Shown here piece by piece: positions 5,865 to 9,161 of a stretch of DNA of 9,161 nucleotides. The notes beneath the pieces are model-generated. The model ran no database searches. It was not told where the DNA came from and saw nothing but the letters and a program-made list of their open reading frames with translations. Positions within the stretch are counted from its first letter, which is position 1. Each line of letters opens with the position of its first letter. Position numbers and translations under genes: made by a program. The DNA is from Candidatus Bathyarchaeota archaeon (lineage in GTDB: Archaea; Thermoproteota; Bathyarchaeia; 40CM-2-53-6): positions 1 to 9,161 of the forward strand of contig VBBG01000099.1 of NCBI GenBank assembly GCA_005882905.1. Direction: 5' to 3'.

Positions 5865-6740
5865 TCAACTAGGATGCTCTACCCTTGAGACTCGCTCTGC
5901 AAGCTGGGACGCTTCCAGTCGGTCACACAACCCGGCGAATGACTCGTGAGGCCCCTTCCAGAGAAGCTCGGCCGGAGAGTTGATCGTGGGCTCCACCTTG
6001 CGTAAGGTTGCAAGATCACGGAACAGAAAAACCAGTTTGAGATTCTCTCGCAGTGTACTCGCGAGCCTGTCCGCTCCGCGGGGTTTCGTCTTCCAGTCCG
6101 AAGGGTCTCCCGGAATTTCCTCGAGATGGCCGTAGCTGCTGAGAACCGAACTGGCTGACTTCTCGCCCCACCCGGGCAGACCCGGATATCCATCTGCACT
6201 ATCTCCTACGAGAGCAAGATAGTCGGGTATAGACGCTGGCGCGACCCCAAATCGTTCGATCACTCCCTTTTCGTCAATAACCATCTTCCTACGTCGGTCG
6301 AGCATGACGATCCGATTCTTCTCAACGCACTGTGCCAGATCCTTGTCAGGGGAACAGATGTAGACGCGGTCAACCTCCCGAAATCCGCCGAGACTCGATG
6401 CTGCTCCCGCCAAGGCGTCATCGGCCTCCAGCTCGACCATCGGCCAGACAACGACGCCCAGTGCTATCAAGGCCTCCTCTAGAAGAGGAAACTGTGCGAG
6501 CAAGATTGGGTCCACCCCAGCACTTGTCTTGTAACCCGGCCAGAGGTCGTTTCTGAACGACTCGATGACATGGTCAGTCGCGACGCCAATGTGGGTAACT
6601 CCGGACTCGAGCATTGATACAACACTTGCTACAACCCCGCGAGTCGCCGCAACCTCTTCCCCGGCGGAGTTAGCCTGAGGTGGGAGAGCATAGAAGTGGC
6701 GGAATAGCTCGTAGGTCCCATCGAGCAGATAGACGTCCAA
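5865..6740 (-). CDS. 5'-3' exonuclease (Pol I N-terminal domain / flap nuclease type)
   Basis: A 291-residue stand-alone 5' nuclease of the bacterial/phage 53EXO type, which removes 5' flaps or RNA primers using two metal ions. The acidic metal ligands are all visible: Asp7 (LLDGTY), Asp56 (ATDH), Glu105/Asp107/Asp108 (ELEADD), Asp132/Asp134 (CSPDKDL) and Asp180/Asp183 (LVGDSADG). The basic ESFRNDLWPGYK region that contacts the 5' end is present. So is the helix-hairpin-helix GYPGLPGWGEKSA that holds duplex DNA. The length is that of a complete stand-alone enzyme with no polymerase domain attached. The only canonical start after the in-frame stop at 6768-6770 is TTG at 6740, two residues before the conserved first strand. 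Archaea normally use FEN1 for this work, so this copy probably came by transfer from bacteria. It is convergent with the membrane protein gene and has no close operon partner. Confidence 0.92.
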   Translation of the reverse strand: MDVYLLDGTYELFRHFYALPPQANSAGEEVAATRGVVASVVSMLESGVTHIGVATDHVIESFRNDLWPGYKTSAGVDPILLAQFPLLEEALIALGVVVWPMVELEADDALAGAASSLGGFREVDRVYICSPDKDLAQCVEKNRIVMLDRRRKMVIDEKGVIERFGVAPASIPDYLALVGDSADGYPGLPGWGEKSASSVLSSYGHLEEIPGDPSDWKTKPRGADRLASTLRENLKLVFLFRDLATLRKVEPTINSPAELLWKGPHESFAGLCDRLEASQLAERVSRVEHPS

Positions 6741-6945
6741 GGTTGACTGGCTTCGCGAAAACCGTGACTAAGGGTCGATCTAATCTATGTTGTTGATTCA
6801 TCAAAAGTAGCGGTCGGGCATTATCATACTGGCGTGTCGCCCCCGGCCGTCCTTTGTTTCTCCGGGAGGAGAGAAGTTCGTTACATCCCTTGTAGCCTGT
6901 CCTTCCGGATCCGCTCTTCTCCAAGTTCGAAATTGTCCCAGTTCG

Positions 6946-7023
6946 TCAAAGTTGAACCGGGACCTTGCCCTTGATGTACATGTTCATCTGTTCGACACAC
7001 TTAGCGACCTCCGCGTCCGGTGC
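6946..7023 (-). pseudogene. Out-of-frame continuation of the small membrane protein gene
   Basis: This stretch encodes 25 residues plus a stop in the -1 frame relative to the gene at 6984-7334. It begins APDAEVAKCVEQ, runs through MNMYIKGKV and ends in PVQL. It has the look of an amphipathic helical C-terminus. It has no sensible start of its own: the frame is closed by a TGA about 100 bases upstream, and no ATG, GTG or TTG lies between. It therefore makes most sense as the tail of the upstream frame, separated by a single-base indel. Confidence 0.45.
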
Positions 7024-7334
7024 GCATGTTCCTTCTTCAACAAAACAACCATCGCGTTCCAGTACACTCTCTCCTTTGCAGTCAAGGCCGCATTCGTAAA
7101 CGGGTTGACCTCGCTTGAGATGTAGTTCTCAATCGGCTGGATCTTGAACCGTTTCACCAAAATCTCTCCCAACACCCAGCCCCCGCCGACGAGCAGGATG
7201 CCGGACCCAGCGAGGAATAGAGGAAACGAGAAAAGCTCCCGCAAGCCCGGAATGAGATAGTAGATTGTCACTATCATCGAGAAGGTGCTTAGGAAGGATC
7301 CGATGATCCAGCCCCAGGCGTAGTTGTAGTACAA
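6984..7334 (-). CDS. Small membrane protein, C-terminus probably frameshifted
   Basis: As read, 116 residues with two membrane helices (about residues 8-28 and 34-58) starting from YYNYAWGWIIGSF, then a soluble part with NPFTNAALTAKERVYWN. The family is not recognised. The start is a TTG at 7334. The frame stays open upstream to 7400 and still reads protein-like (VYRLTLARLYYN), but no canonical start lies there, so the N-terminus is uncertain. The last 14 residues (AHRTRRSLSVSNR and neighbours) look unlike a protein end. In the -1 frame the sequence continues as APDAEVAKCVEQ and MNMYIKGKVPVQL to a TGA at 6946. One missing base near 7023-7028 would join the two. I therefore think the intact product ends at 6946 and is about 126 residues. 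It could be a real mutation, programmed frameshifting or an assembly error. Confidence 0.65.
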   Translation of the reverse strand: MYYNYAWGWIIGSFLSTFSMIVTIYYLIPGLRELFSFPLFLAGSGILLVGGGWVLGEILVKRFKIQPIENYISSEVNPFTNAALTAKERVYWNAMVVLLKKEHAHRTRRSLSVSNR

Positions 7335-7404
7335 TCTAGCCAGTGTTAGACGGTAGACCCACTTGCCGGCCTTTGGACAAAGCGCGGATGAACTCCGAGT
7401 CTAA

Positions 7405-7428
7405 GCAGACTGTTCTTTTCCGGTCTGC
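7405..7428. repeat. 8-bp inverted repeat upstream of the small membrane protein gene
   Basis: GCAGACTG (7405-7412) and CGGTCTGC (7421-7428) form an 8-bp stem with one G-T mismatch around the 8-nt loop TTCTTTTC. On the - strand it lies between a TATA-like CTTAAGTA and the start of the small membrane protein gene, about 75 bases before the TTG. It could be an operator or a leader hairpin. No regulator is identified. Confidence 0.3.
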
Positions 7429-7509
7429 GCTACTTAAGCAAGCCAGAACCCAAATTTAGCTGGGATCTAGACCATGCTTTACTCTGACGAATAGCCCAAG
7501 AGTGTTGCG

Positions 7510-7725
7510 TCATATCGGGCTCTGGCTTCTGTCGGGCGCTGTGCCGTGGCAGATCGTGCACGTCTTCCATCCGAGCGCGTCGACTCTGAAGGTCTGGTTC
7601 TTCCCGCAGTTCATGCAGTACTGGAGGAATCCGGTAGGATGCCTGATGGGTTTCGTTAGACGTTGAAGGTACTCCTTGTTGAACTTGAGCTTCGGCACAG
7701 CCTTCCGTATAAGGTAGATCATCAT
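7510..7725 (-). CDS. Small zinc-ribbon protein
   Basis: A 71-residue soluble protein beginning MMIYLIRKAVPKL, with a basic N-terminal half that may be helical. In the second half two CxxC knuckles (Cys37/Cys40 in YCMNCG and Cys56/Cys59 in KTCTICH) lie 15 residues apart with WKT before the second. This is a classic zinc-ribbon arrangement that should bind one Zn(II). His60 directly follows the second knuckle. Archaeal genomes hold many such small ribbons, which bind nucleic acids or other proteins; nothing here says which. Two tandem ATGs at 7725 and 7722 are both possible starts. No Shine-Dalgarno is visible. It stands alone, with gaps of more than 100 bases on both sides. Confidence 0.7.
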   Translation of the reverse strand: MMIYLIRKAVPKLKFNKEYLQRLTKPIRHPTGFLQYCMNCGKNQTFRVDALGWKTCTICHGTAPDRSQSPI

Positions 7726-7841
7726 CTAGGCTTTGAAGACTATGTCCAAGCTCTCCGGCCCGCTTTAACTAGAGCCTAGTCGAAAATGGATTATGTGGTC
7801 TGAAACAGGGCAGAGGTTCAGACCAGACTTGGTCCCGCTAT

Positions 7842-8096
7842 CTAGCCTTTCGCTGACGGCGTTTGAGGGGCTAGAATCGAGAGGACAGCGACGAAGAAGC
7901 AGACTCCCATGCCTGAGAACACAAGGACCCATGCGTCCCAGAGGCCTCTGGCTCCTATGATGGGAAAATAGTAGACGGCACTGGGTCCGTATAGTTGGGC
8001 GATTCCGTAGAGTTCGTCAGCCGTGACAGACAATGCTCCGAAGCCGTAGCAAGCGATTCCGAACAGAAATAGCCAGAAGATCCTCTTTGTGATCAT
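7842..8096 (-). CDS. Small membrane protein, two transmembrane helices
   Basis: 84 residues. After a basic start (MITKR) comes a hydrophobic helix at about residues 6-24, which could be a signal anchor. A polar segment with aromatic residues follows (LYGIAQLYGPSAVYYF), and a second helix spans about residues 53-76 (WVLVFSGMGVCFFVAVLSIL). The short C-terminal tail ends PQTPSAKG. No family is recognised. The arrangement predicts an N-in, C-in hairpin in the cytoplasmic membrane. The start ATG at 8096 is preceded by a TATA-like box at 8132-8137, which would give a leader of about 12 nt. The neighbours are other small genes of unknown function on the same strand, but the gaps are too wide for a tight operon. 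Confidence 0.6.
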   Translation of the reverse strand: MITKRIFWLFLFGIACYGFGALSVTADELYGIAQLYGPSAVYYFPIIGARGLWDAWVLVFSGMGVCFFVAVLSILAPQTPSAKG

Positions 8097-8131
8097 TGCA
8101 TCGGGCTCTGCCGAGGGCTAGGCCGCTCTGT

Positions 8132-8137
8132 CTATAA
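8132..8137 (-). promoter_or_regulatory. TATA-like box of the two-helix membrane protein gene
   Basis: On the - strand TTATAG lies 36-41 nt upstream of the ATG at 8096. Transcription starting about 26 nt downstream of the box would leave a leader of about a dozen bases with no Shine-Dalgarno. The evidence is positional only. Confidence 0.3.
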
Positions 8138-8235
8138 CATGATTGTAACTCTCCTATTCGAAGGGCTGTGATTTAGCCGCCACCTCGACCGGATCATTTG
8201 GTTCCAATCGTTACGTCAGCCGATAACATGTTTCC

Positions 8236-8388
8236 TCATCTTAGTTTGAACAATTCTCGGAGTATGGCGAGATCATCGACCAGTCCTGTGAGCGTCAAGC
8301 CGTAACCAAGACCGATTATCAGCGCCATCAACAGCACAGAGTATAGAGAGAACCTGACACTATCCTGGCACCCACCGTCGCGCCACAT
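8236..8388 (-). CDS. Possible 50-residue single-span membrane protein
   Basis: A short ORF, ATG at 8388 to TGA at 8236-8238. The product begins MWRDGGCQDSVRF, has a hydrophobic span at about residues 14-36 (YSVLLMALIIGLGYGLTLTG), and ends with an acidic then basic amphipathic helix (LVDDLAILRELFKLR). This is a convincing layout for a small membrane protein with the C-terminal helix in the cytoplasm. No family is recognised. The ORF occupies what would otherwise be a 480-base gap between two other - strand genes. An in-frame TGA nearly abuts the start on its 5' side, so this ATG is the first possible start. A TATA-like AATTTAAGC about 60 nt upstream could drive it. Confidence 0.45.
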   Translation of the reverse strand: MWRDGGCQDSVRFSLYSVLLMALIIGLGYGLTLTGLVDDLAILRELFKLR

Positions 8389-8576
8389 CTTTCATCGCTA
8401 GTTAGCCTCGCTCAAATGGAGATGGCTGTTCTCCTAGGAATTTGCTTAAATTGGGGTCTGGGTTCGGACCGAGTCACTTCAGGTTTCTCCCCTCGGTCGC
8501 GAATTCGAATGTTCTTCAGACGGGGCGTTTCCTCTTGATTCGTCTCCAACGCTGCTCCGTTGTAAAATGGGGTTGT

Positions 8577-8885
8577 TTAGGTGTAGAGGGATGGCCTTCC
8601 TAACTGGCCAATGTCGAAGCCGAGCTTCCCAACCATGTGTTTGAAAACGTCCCGGCCGATCTCGGCCACGCGTGACTCGTCGACGGGTTCCTTCCGGAAC
8701 TTGGCAAGCAGACCGACCGACACGTCGGTCAGACTTGCCACAAGTGTCACGATCTCCTCCACTGACACATTCTTCCGTTCTTGGAAGATCTCTTTCTTGA
8801 TGAACTCTAGGAGCATGTTGCCGTACTTTGTCATTCCGTCTCCACCCTCCTCCATGTCCCGGAGGACTCTGTCAGAATCGCTCAT
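8577..8885 (-). CDS. Small helical hypothetical protein
   Basis: 102 residues, acidic at the start (MSDSDRVLRDMEEGGDG) and then mostly helical: NMLLEFIKKEIFQE, SVEEIVTLVASLTDVSVGLL, and a third helix SRVAEIGRDVFKHMVGKLGF. It has no cysteines, no membrane segment and no recognised domain, so it is probably a cytoplasmic helical bundle. The start ATG at 8885 has a TATA-like stretch (8910-8917) at leaderless spacing. A later Met at residue 18 is a possible alternative start. The gene is divergent from the gene beginning at 8973, and the 87-base gap between them holds both promoters. Its coding sequence contains a notably strong hairpin at 8702-8740. A long + strand frame covers the same bases, but the - strand reading has the more protein-like composition. 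Confidence 0.65.
   Translation of the reverse strand: MSDSDRVLRDMEEGGDGMTKYGNMLLEFIKKEIFQERKNVSVEEIVTLVASLTDVSVGLLAKFRKEPVDESRVAEIGRDVFKHMVGKLGFDIGQLGRPSLYT
8702..8740. repeat. Strong interrupted inverted repeat inside a coding region
   Basis: TGGCAAG (8702-8708) pairs with CTTGCCA (8734-8740), and GACCGAC (8711-8717) pairs with GTCGGTC (8724-8730). The two 7-bp stems stack with a 2x3 internal loop (CA opposite AGA) and a 6-nt apical loop. All 14 pairs are Watson-Crick. It lies wholly inside the 102-residue protein gene, so either strand's RNA could fold here. Confidence 0.6.
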
Positions 8886-8909
8886 GTCACATGTTGCGGA
8901 CGATATGAT

Positions 8910-8917
8910 GATAAGAA
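8910..8917 (-). promoter_or_regulatory. TATA-like box of the 102-residue protein gene
   Basis: On the - strand an A/T-rich stretch reading TTCTTATC is centred about 28 nt upstream of the ATG at 8885, matching leaderless spacing. It is one half of a divergent promoter region of only 87 bases. Confidence 0.35.
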
Positions 8918-8938
8918 CCCGACGGTCTCTTGCTCTAG

Positions 8939-8946
8939 ACTTTAGT
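8939..8946 (+). promoter_or_regulatory. TATA-like box of the right-edge gene
   Basis: ACTTTAGT lies about 30 nt upstream of the TTG at 8973, at the spacing expected for a leaderless archaeal message. It is the other half of the divergent promoter region shared with the gene ending at 8885. Confidence 0.35.
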
Positions 8947-8972
8947 CGTTACGCGTCGAGGAGCGCTGCAGA

Positions 8973-9161
8973 TTGACAAAGCCTTGGAGGCTATTGAGCC
9001 AATACAACTCACGTGAACATGCGAGTGTCTACGTTCTCGCAACGGCCTCTAACATGTTCCTCTCGATCCCTGAATATATTGCGGTTCGCACAGCGGTCCT
9101 CTTCCACTTGCCTGTCGAAGGCATTACTGTTGGTTTCATCTCATCCTACGGGATTGGAGTC
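8973..9161 (+). CDS. Hypothetical protein, probably membrane-associated (3' partial)
   Basis: A frame open to the window edge gives 63 codons from the TTG at 8973. The reading starts LTKPWRLLSQYNSREHASV. It continues YVLATASNMFLSIPEYIAV, then a hydrophobic segment including AVLFHLPVEGITVGFISS. The pattern of a basic N-terminus followed by hydrophobic stretches suggests the first part of a multi-pass membrane protein such as a transporter. The visible part is too short to name a family. The frame's upstream stop is at 8943-8945, and 8973 is the first canonical start, at good distance from a TATA-like box. An internal ATG at 9054 is an alternative, but it would drop protein-like residues. Confidence 0.5.
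   Translation, partial: MTKPWRLLSQYNSREHASVYVLATASNMFLSIPEYIAVRTAVLFHLPVEGITVGFISSYGIGV

Noticed and set aside
6472..6490. Inverted repeat TCCTCT...AGAGGA
   Set aside because: It is short and lies within the exonuclease coding sequence, so it is probably chance.
6670..6924. 84-codon open frame on the - strand upstream of the exonuclease
   Set aside because: It overlaps the conserved exonuclease N-terminus in another frame and has a low-quality composition. I see no gene in 6741-6945.
8416..8538. 40-codon + strand ORF beginning MEMAVLLG
   Set aside because: The later half is arginine/serine-rich and unlike a protein, there is no ribosome binding site, and it covers the likely promoter of the 50-residue - strand gene.
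8611..8976. 121-codon open frame on the + strand
   Set aside because: It overlaps the better - strand gene at 8577-8885 and is extremely rich in serine, threonine and arginine, as expected of an antisense shadow.

Overview
The window looks archaeal, most likely a mesophilic or soil-type member of the Thermoproteota (Bathyarchaeia or Nitrososphaeria-like). This rests on inference. Several genes have an A/T-rich TATA-like box about 25-35 nt upstream of the start codon and no Shine-Dalgarno, which fits leaderless archaeal transcripts. TTG and GTG starts are frequent. The first gene is a stand-alone GXGXG glutamate-synthase-type subunit of the kind seen in archaea. I saw no rRNA, tRNA, CRISPR array, insertion sequence or integrase.

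Left part, + strand (1-3772). A 5'-truncated GXGXG (GltB C-terminal-like) gene is followed by a TATA-driven, tightly spaced operon: a dienelactone hydrolase-family enzyme with a cysteine nucleophile, a small DUF6295-like protein and a GNAT acetyltransferase. Two small unknown genes follow, both with TTG starts and 10 nt apart.

Middle (3773-4480). About 700 bases lack a convincing conserved gene but are rich in structure. In order they hold a possible micro-unit (TATA-like box, perfect Shine-Dalgarno, 15-codon ORF, hairpin plus TTTT), a 93-nt segment that can fold as a three-way junction, a questionable 95-codon ORF, and a hairpin that contains that ORF's stop codon. A clean TATA box then precedes a 408-residue multi-pass membrane protein carrying a duplicated D-x3-H...TPAH motif. 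That gene converges with the next block.

Right part, mostly - strand (5865-8885). A complete bacterial/phage-type 5'-3' exonuclease (Pol I N-terminal type) comes first, followed by small proteins of unknown function: a membrane protein whose C-terminus appears frameshifted, a zinc ribbon, a two-helix membrane protein, a 50-residue membrane protein and a 102-residue helical protein. At the right edge a divergent + strand gene, probably a membrane protein, starts at a TTG and runs off the window.

The genes do not form one obvious pathway. The DLH/DUF6295/GNAT operon is the only clear functional grouping. The most unusual material is the structured 3.85-4.41 kb region, the duplicated-motif membrane protein and the apparent frameshift near 7.02 kb.
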